Positions 31,001 through 45,200 of a stretch of 64,000 bases of DNA are shown one piece after another (position 1 is the stretch's first letter; every line of letters begins with the position of its first letter). The translations under genes were made by a program, and so were the position numbers. Under the pieces are notes generated by a model. The model was not told the origin of the DNA, made no database searches, and saw only the letters and a list, made by a program, of their open reading frames with translations. Source of the stretch: Gibbula magus (taxonomy: Eukaryota > Mollusca > Gastropoda > Trochida > Trochidae); NCBI GenBank assembly GCA_936450465.1, contig OW388300.1, positions 22,073,232-22,137,231 on the forward strand, given 5' to 3'.

Positions 31001-34000
31001 CGTAGTAACACCCATAGTGGGATGTCTCGTAGTAACACCCATAGTGGGATGTCTCGTAGTAACAATGATAGCGGGATGTCTCGTAGTAACACCCATAGTG
31101 GGATGTCTCGTAGTAACACCCATAGTGGGATGTCTCGTAGTAACACCCATAGTGGGATGTCTCGTAGTAATCTCGTAGTAACACCCATAGTGGGATGTCT
31201 CGTAGTAACATCCATAGTGGGATGTCTCGTAGTAACACCCATAGTGGGATGTCTCGTAGTAACAATGATAGCGGGATGTCTCGTAGTAACAATGATAGCG
31301 GGATGTCTCGTAGTAACACCCATAGTGGGATGTCTCGTAGTAACACCCATAGTGGGATGTCTCGTAGTAACAATGATAGTGGGATGTCTCATGGTAACAC
31401 CCATAGTGGGATGTCTCGTAGTAACAATGATAGTTGGATGTCTCGTAGTAACACCCATAGTGGGATGTCTCGTAGTAACACCCATAGTGGGATGTCTCGT
31501 AGTAACACCCATAGTGGGATGTCTCGTAGTAATCTCGTAGTAACACCCATAGTGGGTTGTCTCGTAGTAACACCCATAGTGGGATGTCTCGTAGTAACAC
31601 CCATAGTGGGATGTATCGTAGTAACACCCATAGTGGGATGTCTCGTAGTAACAATGATAGTGGGATGTCTCGTAGTAACACCCATAGTCGGATGTCTCGT
31701 AGTAACACCCATAGTCGGATGTCTCGTAGTAACAATGATAGCGGGATGTCTCGTAGTAGCAATGATAGCGGGATGTCTCGTAGTAACACCCATAGTGGGA
31801 TGTCTCGTAGTAACACCCATAGTGGGATGTCTCGTAGTAACACCTATAGTGGGATGTCTCGTAGTAACAATGATAGTGGGATGTCTCGTGGTAACACCCA
31901 TAGTGGGATGTCTCGTAGTAACAACGATAGTGGGATGTCTCGTAGTAACAATGATAGTGGGATGTCTCGTAGTAACACCCATAGTGGGATGTCTCGTGGT
32001 AACACCCATAGTGGGATGTCTCGTAGTAACACCCATAGTGGGATGTCTCGTAGTAACACCCATAGTGGGAGTATCGTAGTAACACCCATAGTGGGATGTC
32101 TCGTAGTAACAATGATAACGGGATGTCTCGTAGTAACACCCCGAGTGGGATGTCTCGTAGTAACACCCATAGTGGGATGTCTCGTAGTAACACCCATAGT
32201 GGGATGTCTCGTAGAAACACCCATAGTGGGATGTCTCGTAGTAACACCCATAGTGGGATGTCTCGTAGTAACACCCATAGTGGGATGTCTCGTAGTAACA
32301 CCCATAGTGGGATGTCTCGTAGTAACACCCATAGTGGGATGTCTCGTAGTAACAATGATAGCGGGATGTCTCGTAGTAACACCCATAGTGGGATGTCTCG
32401 TAGTAACACCCATAGTGGGATGTCTCGTAGTAACACCCATAGTGGGATGTCTCGTAGTAACAATGATAGTGGGATGTCTCGTAGTAACACCCATAGTCGG
32501 ATGTCTCGTAGTAACACCCATGGTGGGATGTCTCGTAGTAACAATGATAGCGGGATGTCTCGTAGTAACAATGATAGCGGGATGTCTCGTAGTAACACCC
32601 ATAGTGGGATGTCTCGTAGTAACACCCATAGTGGGATGTCTCGTAGTAACAATGATAGTGGGATGTCTCGTAGTAACAATGATAGTGGGATGTCTCGTAG
32701 TAACACCCATAGTGGGATGTCTCGTAGTAACAATGATAGTGGGATGTCTCGTGGTAACACCCATAGTGGGATGTCTCGTAGTAACAATGATAGTGGGATG
32801 TCTCGTAGTAACACCCATAGTGGGATGTCTCGTAGTAACACCCATAGTGGGATGTCTCGTGGTAACACCCATAGTGGGATGTCTCGTAGTAACACCCATA
32901 GTGGGATGTCTCGTAGTAACACCCATAGTGGGATGTCTCGTAGTAACACCCATAGTGGGATGTCTCGTAGTAACACCCCGAGTGGGATGTCTCGTAGTAA
33001 CACCCATAGTGGGATGTCTCGTAGTAACACCCATAGTGGGATGTCTCGTAGTAACACCCATAGTGGGATGTCTCGTAGTAACACCCATAGTGGGATGTCT
33101 CGTAGTGACAATGATAGAGGGATGTCTCGTGGTAACACCCATAGTGGGATGTCTCGTAGTAACAATGATAGTGGGATGTCTCGTAGTAACACTCATAGTG
33201 GGATGTCTCGTAGTAACACCCATAGTTGGATGTCTCGTGGTAACACCCATAGTGGGATGTCTCGTAGTAACACCCATAGTGGGATGTCTCGTAGTAACAC
33301 CCATAGTGGGATGTCTCGTAGTAACACCCATAGTGGGATGTCTCGTAGTAACAATGATAGTGGGATGTCTCGTAGTAACACCCATAGTCGGATGTCTCGT
33401 AGTAACACCCATGGTGGGATGTCTCGTAGTAACAATGATAGCGGGATGTCTCGTAGTAACAATGATAGCGGGATGTCTCGTAGTAACACCCATAGTGGGA
33501 TGTCTCGTAGTAACACCCATAGTGGGATGTCTCGTAGTAACAATGATAGTGGGATGTCTCGTAGTAACAATGATAGTGGGATGTCTCGTAGTAACACCCA
33601 TAGTGGGATGTCTCGTAGTAACACCCATAGTGGGATGTCTCGTAGTAACACCCATAGTGGGATGTCTCGTAGTAACAATGATAGTGGGATGTCTCGTAGT
33701 AACACCCATAGTCGGATGTCTCGTAGTAACACCCATGGTGGGATGTCTCGTAGTAACAATGATAGCGGGATGTCTCGTAGTAACAATGATAGCGGGATGT
33801 CTCGTAGTAACACCCATAGTGGGATGTCTCGTAGTAACACCCATAGTGGGATGTCTCGTAGTAACAATGATAGTGGGATGTCTCGTAGTAACAATGATAG
33901 TGGGATGTCTCGTAGTAACACCCATAGTGGGATGTCTCGTAGTAACAATGATAGTGGGATGTCTCGTAGTAACACCCATAGTGGGATGTCTCGTAGTAAC

Positions 34001-37000
34001 AATGATAGTGGGATGTCTCGTAGTAACACCCATAGTGGGATGTCTCGTAGTAACACCCATAGTGGGATGTCTCGTAGTAACACCCATAGTGGGATGTCTC
34101 GTAGTAACACCCATAGTGGGATGTCTCGTAGTAACACCCATAGTGGGATGTCTCGTAGTAACACCCATAGTGGGATGTCTCGTAGTAACACCCCGAGTGG
34201 GATGTCTCGTAGTAACACCCATAGTGGGATGTCTCGTAGTAACACCCATAGTGGGATGTCTCGTAGTAACACCCATAGTGGGATGTCTCGTAGTAACACC
34301 CATAGTGGGATGTCTCGTAGTGACAATGATAGAGGGATGTCTCGTGGTAACACCCATAGTGGGATGTCTCGTAGTAACAATGATAGTGGGATGTCTCGTA
34401 GTAACACTCATAGTGGGATGTCTCGTAGTAACACCCATAGTTGGATGTCTCGTGGTAACACCCATAGTGGGATGTCTCGTAGTAACACCCATAGTGGGAT
34501 GTCTCGTAGTAACACCCATAGTGGGATGTCTCGTAGTAACACCCATAGTGGGATGTCTCGTAGTAACAATGATAGCGGGATGTCTCGTAGTAACACCCAT
34601 AGTGGGATGTCTCGTAGTAACACCCATAGTGGGATGTCTCGTGGTAACACCCATAGTGGGATGTCTCGTAGTAACAATGATAGTGGGATGTCTCGTAGTA
34701 ACACCCATAGTCGGATGTCTCGTAGTAACACCCATAGTGGGATGTCTCGTAGTAACAATGATAGCGGGATGTCTCGTAGTAACAATGATAGCGGGATGTC
34801 TCGTAGTAACACCCATAGTGGGATGTCTCGTAGTAACACCCATAGTGGGATGTCTCGTAGTAACAATGATAGTGGGATGTCTCGTGGTAACACCCATAGT
34901 GGGATGTCTCGTAGTAACAATGATAGTGGGATGTCTCGTAGTAACACCCATAGTGGGATGTCTCGTAGTAACACCCATAGTGGGATGTCTCCAGGTAACA
35001 CCCATAGTGGGATGTCTCGTAGTAACACCCATAGTGGGATGTCTCGTAGTAACACCCATAGTGGGATGTCTCGTAGTAACACCCATAGTGGGATGTCTCG
35101 TAGTAACAATGATAGCGGGATGTCTCGTAGTAACACCCCGAGTGGGACGTCTCGTAGTAACACCCATAGTGGGATGTCTCGTAGTAACAATGATAGTGGG
35201 ATGTCTCGTGGTAACACCCATAGTGGGATGTCTCGTAGTAACAATGATAGTGGGATGTCTCGTAGTAACACCCATAGTGGGATGTCTCGTAGTAACACCC
35301 ATAGTGGGATGTCTCGTGGTAACACCCATAGTGGGATGTCTCGTAGTAACACCCATAGTGGGATGTCTCGTAGTAACACCCATAGTGGGATGTCTCGTAG
35401 TAACACCCATAGTGGGATGTCTCGTAGTAACACCCCGAGTGGGATGTCTCGTAGTAACACCCATAGTGGGATGTCTCGTAGTAACACCCATAGTGGGATG
35501 TCTCGTAGTAACACCCATAGTGGGATGTCTCGTAGTAACACCCATAGTGGGATGTCTCGTAGTGACAATGATAGTGGGATGTCTCGTGGTAACACCCATA
35601 GTGGGATGTCTCGTAGTAACAATGATAGTGGGATGTCTCGTAGTAACACTCATAGTGGGATGTCTCGTAGTAACACCCATAGTTGGATGTCTCGTGGTAA
35701 CACCCATAGTGGGATGTCTCGTAGTAACACCCATAGTGGGATGTCTCGTAGTAACACCCATAGTGGGATGTCTCGTTGTAACACCCATAGTGGGATGTCT
35801 CGTAGTAACAATGATAGCGGGATGTCTCGTAGTAACACCCATAGTGGGATGTCTCGTAGTAACACCCATAGTGGGATGTCTCGTGGTAACACCCATAGTG
35901 GGATGTCTCGTAGTAACAATGATAGTGGGATGTCTCGTAGTAACACCCATAGTCGGATGTCTCGTAGTAACACCCATAGTGGGATGTCTCGTAGTAACAA
36001 TGATAGCGGGATGTCTCGTAGTAACAATGATAGCGGGATGTCTCGTAGTAACACCCATAGTGGGATGTCTCGTAGTAACACCCATAGTGGGATGTCTCGT
36101 AGTAACAATGATAGTGGGATGTCTCGTGGTAACACCCATAGTGGGATGTCTCGTAGTAACAATGATAGTGGGATGTCTCGTAGTAACACCCATAGTGGGA
36201 TGTCTCGTAGTAACACCCATAGTGGGATGTCTCCAGGTAACACCCATAGTGGGATGTCTCGTAGTAACACCCATAGTGGGATGTCTCGTAGTAACACCCA
36301 TAGTGGGATGTCTCGTAGTAACACCCATAGTGGGATGTCTCGTAGTAACAATGATAGCGGGATGTCTCGTAGTAACACCCCGAGTGGGACGTCTCGTAGT
36401 AACACCCATAGTGGGATGTCTCGTAGTAACACCCATAGTGGGATGTCTCGTAGTAACACCCATAGTGGGATGTCTCGTAGTAACACCCATAGTGGGATGT
36501 CTCGTAGTGACAATGATAGTGGGATGTCTCGTGGTAACACCCATAGTGGGATGTCTCGTAGTAACAATGATAGTGGGATGTCTCGTAGTAACACTCATAG
36601 TGGGATGTCTCGTAGTAACACCCATAGTTGGATGTCTCGTGGTAACACCCATAGTGGGATGTCTCGTAGTAACACCCATAGTGGGATGTCTCGTGGTAAC
36701 AATGATAGTGGGATGTCTCGTAGTAACACCCATAGTCGGATGTCTCGTAGTAACACCCATAGTGGGATGTCTCGTAGTAACAATGATAGCGGGATGTCTC
36801 GTAGTAACAATGATAGCGGGATGTCTCGTAGTAACACCCATAGTGGGATGTCTCGTAGTAACACCCATAGTGGGATGTCTCGTAGTAACAATGATAGTGG
36901 GATGTCTCGTGGTAACACCCATAGTGGGATGTCTCGTAGTAACAATGATAGTGGGATGCCTCGTAGTAACACCCATAGTGGGATGTCTCGTAGTAACACC

Positions 37001-38759
37001 CATAGTGGGATGTCTCGTGGTAACACCCATAGTGGGATGTCTCGTAGTAACACCCATAGTGGGATGTCTCGTAGTAACACCCATAGTGGGATGTCTCGTA
37101 GTAACACCCATAGTGGGAAGTCTCGTAGTAACAATGATAGCGGGATGTCTCGTAGTAACACCCCGAGTGGGACGTCTCGTAGTAACACCCATAGTGGGAT
37201 GTCTCGTAGTAACACCCATAGTGGGATGTCTCGTAGTAACACCCATAGTGGGATGTCTCGTAGTAACACCCAAAGTGGGATGTCTCGTAGTGACAATGAT
37301 AGTGGGATGTCTCGTGGTAACACCCATAGTGGGAAGTCTCGTAGTAACAATGATAGTGGGATGTCTCGTAGTAACACTCATAGTGGGATGTCTCGTAGTA
37401 ACACCCATAGTTGGATGTCTCGTGGTAACACCCATAGTGGGATGTCTCGTAGTAACACCCATAGTGGGATGTCTCGTAGTAACACCCATAGTGGGATGTC
37501 TCGTAGTAACACCCATAGTGGGATGTCTCGTAGAAACAATGATAGCGGGATGTCTCGTAGTAACACCCATAGTGGGATGTCTCGTAGTAACACCCATAGT
37601 GGGATGTCTCGTAGTAACACCCATAGTGGGATGTCTCGTAGTAACAATGATAGTGGGATGTCTCGTGGTAACACCCATAGTGGGATGTCTCGTAGTAACA
37701 ATGATAGTGGGATGTCTCGTAGTAACACCCATAGTGGGATGTCTCGTAGTAACACCCATAGTGGGATGTCTCGTTGTAACACCCATAGTGGGATGTCTCG
37801 TAGTAACACCCATAGTGGGATGTCTCGTAGTAACACCCATAGAGGGATGTCTCGTAGTAACACCCATAGTGGGATGTCTCGTAGTAACAATGATAGCGGG
37901 ATGTCTCGTAGTAACACCCATAGTGGGATGTCTCGTAGTAACACCCATAGTGGGATGTCTCGTAGTAACACCCATAGTGGTATGTCTCGTAGTAACACCC
38001 AAAGTGGGATGTCTCGTAGTAACACCCATAGTGGGATGTCTCGTAGTAACACCCATAGTGGGATGTCTCGTAGTGACAATGATAGTGGGATGTCTCGTGG
38101 TAACACCTATAGTGGGATGTCTCGTAGTAACAATGATAGTGGTATGTCTCGTAGTAACACCCATAGTGGGATGTCTCGTAGTAACACCCATAGTGGGATG
38201 TCTCGTAGTAACACCCATAGTGGGATGTCTCGTAGTAACAATGATAGCGGGATGTCTCGTAGTAACACCCATAGTGGGATGTCTCGTGGTAACACCCATA
38301 GTGGGATGTCTCGTAGTAACACCCATAGTGGGATGTCTCGTAGTAACACCCATAGTGGGATGTCTCGTAGTAACACCCATAGTGGGATGTCTCGTGGTAA
38401 CACCCATAGTGGGATGTCTCGTAGTAACACCCATAGTCGGATGTCTCGTAGTTACAATGATAGTGGGATGTTTCGTAGTAACACCCATAGTGGGATGTCT
38501 CGTAGTGACACCCATAGTGGGATGTCTCGTAGTAACACCCATAGTGGGATGTCTCGTGGTAACACCCATAGTTGGATGTCTCGTAGTAACACCCATAGTG
38601 GGATGTCTCGTAGTAACACCCATAGTGGGATGTCTCGTAGTAACAATGATAGCGGTATGTCTCGTAGTAACACCCATAGTGGGATGTCTCGTAGTAACAC
38701 CCATAGTGGGATGTCTCGTAGTAACACCCATAGTGGGATGTCTCGTAGTAACACCCATA
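28078..38759. repeat. 27-bp minisatellite, segment 3
   Basis: About 395 units, same orientation as the other segments. Higher-order structure is clear: 864 bp (32 units) separates equal blocks near 28.8 and 29.7 kb. A marker unit with AACACTCAT recurs at 33192, 34407, 35649, 36594 and 37377, spaced 45, 46, 35 and 29 units. Three units are broken: an 11-bp remnant near 31161, another near 31523, and an altered unit near 32070; they shift the reading frame of the apparent ORFs. Confidence 0.98.
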
Positions 38760-38960
38760 ATGAGCAAGCAAGCGCCTAGCAGGCTGCATGTGTGATTGCT
38801 CTCATGTTTTTGTGACTTTTCATTGATATATATGTGCCTCATTCTCATGAAAATTGTTATACAGGATCATGAGGATATCATGTACAACTTTCTGCAAGAA
38901 AATCTATGAAAATACTTTTGTTTGGACTTTATTCATAGTTTTTGGGGATGTCACACGAGA

Positions 38961-41900
38961 ATGTTTGGTTTTTCACCAATCAGTGACCCAAGCTCAATCA
39001 GCATGCCAAGTGTTACAATGAAGGAACACCAAGCCCACTCTCTATACAGCCGGCAACAGCTGATTGACCTAAAGCCTTCATTTGGGCAGAGACAATGGAT
39101 CAATCAAAGTGTGTTTCAACTTCTGACATCTCTGGGTATATGTGAAACAAAACCTACCAAGCGAGGTAAGCGTGCCGGGACAAGAAAGAGAAGGACTATT
39201 GAAACAGTAATTGGAGTTTTCAATGACCTGCCAAACACAAAGCCCTGCAGATCAATTAACCTCACAAACCTTATTAAAGTACACCCTAAACCCAAATCGT
39301 TCTTCCTGAAGATTTCAGTGTGGAATTCACAATCTGTAAGAAATAAAACTTTAGAAATCCAAGACTATATAATTGACTCTGGTGTGGATATCTTATTTCT
39401 TTCTGAAACATGGTTGAAGGATAAAGGCGATGAGGCCAAGTGTGTTGAAATTACACCAAGTGGATATACATTGTATCACATACCTAGAAGCAGTGGATCT
39501 GGTGGAGGCGTTGCCATGATCTACAGACAGAACCTAACTGTGCATCTGATGCCTCAGAAATGTATTTTCAGTTCTTTTGAGTACATAATGTGTGCTGTAA
39601 GTTGTGGAAAAAGAACTTTGAGATGTGTTTGTTTATACAGGCCACCCCCTTCTGTTAAAAACAAACTGTCAGATTCAACCTTTGTGTCTGAATTTGCATC
39701 ATTTTGTGCTTCTTTGGATTTGAAGAAAGACAGTCTGCTTGTGGTGGGTGATTTTAATGTTCACTTTGAACAGGAAAATAACTACCTTACCAAACGAATT
39801 ATCAAAATTTTAGAGAATCACAAGTTAACACAGTGTGTTTCACATCAAACCCATCGCTCAGGGCATATATTGGATTGGGTGGTAACCAATGATTCAGAGT
39901 TTGTAAAAGATGTCTGCGTAGATGATCTGCAGATGTCTGATCATTTTATGATATCATGTCAACTTGACTGCGTCAAACCCCCTCCTGAACAGAAGAAAAT
40001 CAAGATTAGAAATGTGAAAGCTATTGACCTTGCAGCATTCAAGGAAGATCTCAAGACATCTGCCTTGTTCTCAGATCCACCTGATGATGTTGAAGAACTT
40101 GCTGATGTTTTAAACACAAGTCTTACTGACCTTCTAAACTCTCATGCGCCCATGAAATCCAAAGTCGTATCTCAGAGAGATAATACTTCATGGTTCTCAC
40201 ACAAAGTTTTAGAGGCAAAATCCAAACGACGAATGGCTGAACGACATTGGCGGAAATCTCGTTTAGAGATTCACCGTCAAATCTACAATCAGTGTAGAAA
40301 TCACGTCAATACGTTGATTCGAAAAGCCAAGACTTCTCAAATAAACAGAGATATAGAGATGAACGCAAACAATCCCAAACAACTGTTTAGGACTCTGAAT
40401 AGCCTGCTAGGAAAATCAGATGATGTTGTGCTCCCAATCGGAGATGATTCAGATGTTGCTCAACGTTTCTGTACATATTTCTCTGGGAAAATAGAGAACA
40501 TTCGTAATGGTTTCATGTTTCCAGAAAATAGTGAAACCATGTTTCACACATTCATAGGAGAGAAACTTATCCTTTTCAGAGAGGTTACAGAACTTGAAGT
40601 GGAGAAGTTCATACGTGAATCTGCAGTGACGACTGTAGTCTTGACCCACTACCTTCTGCTTTTCTCCTGAAGATTCTGGATGTCTTGCTACCAGTATTGA
40701 CGAAACTCATCAATGCTAGTCTGTCTACCGGTACTGTACCGTCATGTTTCAAATCGGCTGTAGTCAAACCACTGTTGAAAAAACCTTCACTAGACTGTGA
40801 ATGTTTGTGTAACTACAGACCAGTATCCAATTTGACTTTCATGTCCAAAGTAGTTGAGAAAATAGTGAAGACTCAAATTGTAGCCCATCTGAAAAACTTT
40901 GATTTGATGTATGAATATCAATCAGCATATCGTCAAGCGCACAGTACGGAGACTGCCCTGATATCTGTGATGAACAATATCATGTGTGATGTCGACAGAG
41001 GTGATTTTGCTATGCTGGTGCTACTGGATCTGTCCGCCGCCTTTGATACGGTGGACCATACCATTTTGATAGATCGTCTCAAATTTGAATATGGTCTTGA
41101 TGGCACTGTTCTCCAATGGTGTGAATCCTACCTATGTGATCGATTTCAAGCTGTAGAAATTCGTCATTCAGTTTCTGAGAAGGCACTATTGTCTTGTGGT
41201 GTTCCCCAAGGGTCTGTTTTAGGGCCTCTTCTTTTCACGATGTATACAAAACCCCTTGGAAGATTGATTTCTGATCATCAAATTGGAAACCACTTTTATG
41301 CAGATGACTCCCAATTGATGAAACGCTTTGCTGTGGACAGAGAACAACAGGAAGCTGCATGCAATGATATGGCGTCATGTGTTGTCAGTGTCCAATCATG
41401 GATGACTGACAACAAGTTAAAACTTAACGCAGACAAGACAGAGGCCATTGTATTTGGCCCCCCTCAGAGACTCAAGAAGTGTTCAGTGGAGGGTTTTCGT
41501 CTTGGAGAGGAATTCATTCCCTTTTCACATCGTGTTAAAGATCTAGGTGTATTTTTTGACTCTACTTTGACCATGGAAGATCATATCAGCTATCTATCCA
41601 AAGTCTGCCATTACCACATCAAGAACATTGGTGCTATTAGACGTTTCTTATCAAGGGATGTCACAGAGACTCTCATGCGATCTCTCATTTCGTCTCGACT
41701 GGACTATTGTAATGGCTTACTACATGGCATTACAAAAGATCAACTCCAACGTTTGCAGCGAATACAAAACACCGCAGCAAGGGTAGTAAGCAAAACAAAG
41801 CTTAGAGATCACATTCAACCGGTTCTCAAATCCCTTCATTGGCTGCGGGTAGAAGAGAGGATCCAGTTCAAAATTCTGTCTCTGACCTACCAATCTGTTC

Positions 41901-42142
41901 ATAAAATTTCTCCGCCATACCTTCAGAACTTAACATCAGTCTACCAGCCCACACGAAATCTCCGCTCTGCTGATCAGCTTCTCCTCTGTGTTCCCCCCTA
42001 CAAGTTGAAGTCATTTGGTGCCAGATCTTTCCAGCATGTTTCTGCTACCTTATGGAACTCTCTTCCCTTTGACCTGAGAAACTCTCCTACGCTCGATAAC
42101 TTTAAGCGATCTCTTAAGACATATCTTTTTGAAAGATATTGA
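38961..42142 (+). pseudogene. Endonuclease-reverse transcriptase ORF with one frameshift
   Basis: The first ATG in frame is at 38961. The frame starts with a region ending RGKRAGTRKRRTIE, typical before the endonuclease of such elements. The APE-type endonuclease has FLSETW (about 39400), GDFNVHF (about 39750) and SDHFM (about 39940). Near 40640 one base is missing (or two are extra) after ESAVTT; the first frame then stops at 40670, and the second frame, open from before that point, continues to 42142. It holds NYRPVSNLTF, QSAYRQAHSTETAL, LLDLSAAFDTVDH, GVPQGSVLGPLLF and the catalytic FYADDSQ. No other lesion is seen. The protein would be about 1060 residues if the frame were whole, so the break is recent. 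Confidence 0.9.
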
Positions 42143-42220
42143 ACTCCTCCTTTGAACTCCTTGTATGCGCTTAGAGCATGCCCCTGAGGTGTGGAGATCA
42201 GCGCTATACAAATTCCCTCA

Positions 42221-42240
42221 TTATTATTATTATTATTATT
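42221..42240. repeat. ATT microsatellite tail
   Basis: Seven TTA/ATT copies at the 3' end of the retrotransposon, directly joined to a minisatellite unit. Confidence 0.92.
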
Positions 42241-45200
42241 ATGTCTCGTAGTAACAATGATAGCGGGATGTCTCGTAGTAACACCCATAGTGGGATGTCT
42301 CGTAGTTACAATGATAGTGGGATGTCTCGTAGTAACACCCATAGTGGGATGTCTCGTAGTAACACCCATAGTGGGATGTCTCGTAGTAACAATGATAGCG
42401 GGATGTCTCGTAGTAACACCCATAGTGGGATGTCTCGTAGTAACACCCATAGTGGGATGTCTCGTAGTAACAATGATAGTGGGATGTCTCGTAGTAACAC
42501 CCATAGTCGGATGTCTCGTAGTAACACCCATAGTGGGATGTCTCGTCGTAACAATGATAGCGGGATGTCTCGTAGTAACAATGATAGCGGGATGTCTCGT
42601 AGTAACACCCATAGTGGGATGTCTCGTAGTAACACCCATAGTGGGATGTCTCGTAGTAACACCCATAGTGGGATGTCTCGAAGTAACACCCATAGTGGGA
42701 TGTCTCGTAGTAACAATGATAGTGGGATGTCTCGTGGTAACACCCATAGTGGGATGTCTCGTAGTAACAATGATAGTGGGATGTCTCGTAGTAACACCCA
42801 TAGTGGGATGTCTCGTAGTACCACCCATAGTGGGATGTCTCGTGGTAACACCCATAGTGGGATGTCTCGTAGTAACACCCATAGTGGGATGTCTCGTAGT
42901 AACACCCATAGTGGGATGTATCTTAGTAACACCCATAGTGGGATGTCTCGTAGTAACACCCATAGTGGGATGTCTCGTAGTAACAATGATAGTGGGATGT
43001 CTCGTGGTAACACCCATAGTGGGATGTCTCGTAGTAACAATGATAGTGGGATGTCTCGTAGTAACACCCATAGTGGGATGTCTCGTAGTAACACCCATAG
43101 TGGGATGTCTCGTGGTAACACCCATAGTGGGATGTCTCGTAGTAACACCCATAGTGGGATGTCTCGTAGTAACACCCATAGTGGGATGTCTCGTAGTAAC
43201 ACCCATAGTGGGATGTCTCGTAGTAACAATGATAGCGGGATGTCTCGTAGTAACACCCCGAGTGGGATGTCTCGTAGTAACACCCATAGTGGGATGTCTC
43301 GTAGTAACACCCATAGTGGGATGTCTCGTAGTAACACCCATAGTGGGATGTCTCGTAGTAACACCCATAGTGGGATGTCTCGTAGTAACACCCATAGTGG
43401 GATGTCTCGTAGTGACAATGATAGTGGGATGTCTCGTGGTAACACCCATAGTGGGATGTCTCGTAGTAACAATGATAGTGGGATGTCTCGTAGTAACACT
43501 CATAGTGGGATGTCTCGTAGTAACACCCATAGTTGGATGTCTCGTGGTAACACCCATAGTGGGATGTCTCGTAGTAACACCCATAGTGGGATGTCTCGTA
43601 GTAACACCCATAGTGGGATGTCTCGTAGTAACACCCATAGTGGGATGTCTCGTAGTAACAATGATAGCGGGATGTCTCGTAGTAACACCCATAGTAGGAT
43701 GTCTCGTAGTAACACCCATAGTGGGATGTCTCGTAGTAACACCCATAGTGGGATGTCTCGTAGTAACAATGATAGTGGGATGTCTCGTGGTAACACCCAT
43801 AGTGGGATGTATCGTAGTAACAATGATAGTCGGATGTCTCGAAGTAACACCCATAGTGGGATGTCTCGTAGTACCACCCATAGTGGGATATCTCGTGGTA
43901 ACACCCATAGTGGGATGTCTCGTAGTAACACCCATAGTGGGATGTCTCGTAGTTACACCCATAGTGGGATATCTCTTAGTAACACCCATAGTGGGATGTC
44001 TCGTAGTAACAATGATAGCGGGATGTCTCGTAGTAACACCCATAGTGGGATGTCTCGTAGTAACACCCATAGTGGGATGTCTCGTAGTAACACCCATTGT
44101 GGTATGTCTCGTAGTAACACCCATAGTGGGATGTCTCGTAGTAACACCCATAGTGGGATGTCTCGTAGTAACACCCATAGTGGGATGTCTCGTAGTGACA
44201 ATGATAGTGGGATGTCTCGTGGTAACACCCATAGTGGGATGTCTCGTAGTAACAATGATAGTGGTATGTCTCGTAGTAACACCCATAGTGGGATGTCTCG
44301 TAGTAACACCCATAGTGGGATGTCTCGTAGTAACACCCATAGTGGGATGTCTCGTAGTAACAATGATAGCGGGATGTCTCGTAGTAACACCCATAGTGGG
44401 ATGTCTCGTGGTAACACCCATAGTGGGATGTCTCGTAGTAACACCCATAGTGGGATGTCTCGTAGTAACACCCATAGTGGGATGTCTCGGAGTAACACCC
44501 ATAGTGGGATGTCTCGTAGTGACAATGATAGTGGGATGTCTCGTGGTAACACCCATAGTGGGATGTCTCGTAGTAACAATGATAGTGGTATGTCTCGTAG
44601 TAACACCCATAGTGGGATGTCTCGTAGTAACACCCATAGTGGGATGTCTCGTAGTAACACCCATAGTGGGATGTCTCGTAGTAACAATGATAGCGGGATG
44701 TCTCGTAGTAACACCCATAGTGGGATGTCTCGTGGTAACACCCATTGTGGGATGTCTCGTAGTAACACCAATAGTGGGATGTCTCGTGGTAGCACCCATA
44801 GTGGGATGTCTCGTAGTAACACCCATAGTGGGATGTCTCGTAGTAACAATGATAGCGGGATGTCTCGTAGTAACACCCCGAGTGGGATGTCTCGTAATAA
44901 CACCCATAGTGGGATGTCTCGTAGTAACACCCATAGTGGGATGTCTCGTAGTAACACCCATAGTGGGATGTCTCGTAGTGACAATGATAGTGGGATGTGT
45001 CGTGGTAACACCCATAGTGGGATGTCTCGTAGTAACAATGATAGTGGGATGTCTCGTAGTAACACTCATAGTGGGATGTCTCGTAGTAACACCCATAGTT
45101 GGATGTCTCGTGGTAACACCCATAGTGGGATGTCTCGTAGTAACACCCATAGTGGGATGTCTCGTAGTAACACCCATAGTGGGATGTCTCGTAGTAACAC

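Larger units (their letters stand above)
38760..42240 (+). mobile_element. CR1/L2-like non-LTR retrotransposon, near full length
   Basis: It has a 5' leader of about 200 nt, endonuclease, reverse transcriptase and a 3' end AGCGCTATACAAATTC followed by an ATT microsatellite, a 3' form common in CR1/L2-like elements of aquatic invertebrates. It sits inside a minisatellite unit: the left flank ends CCCATA and the right begins ATGTCTCG, so about five bases of the unit are missing. It is intact apart from one frameshift. Confidence 0.9.
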
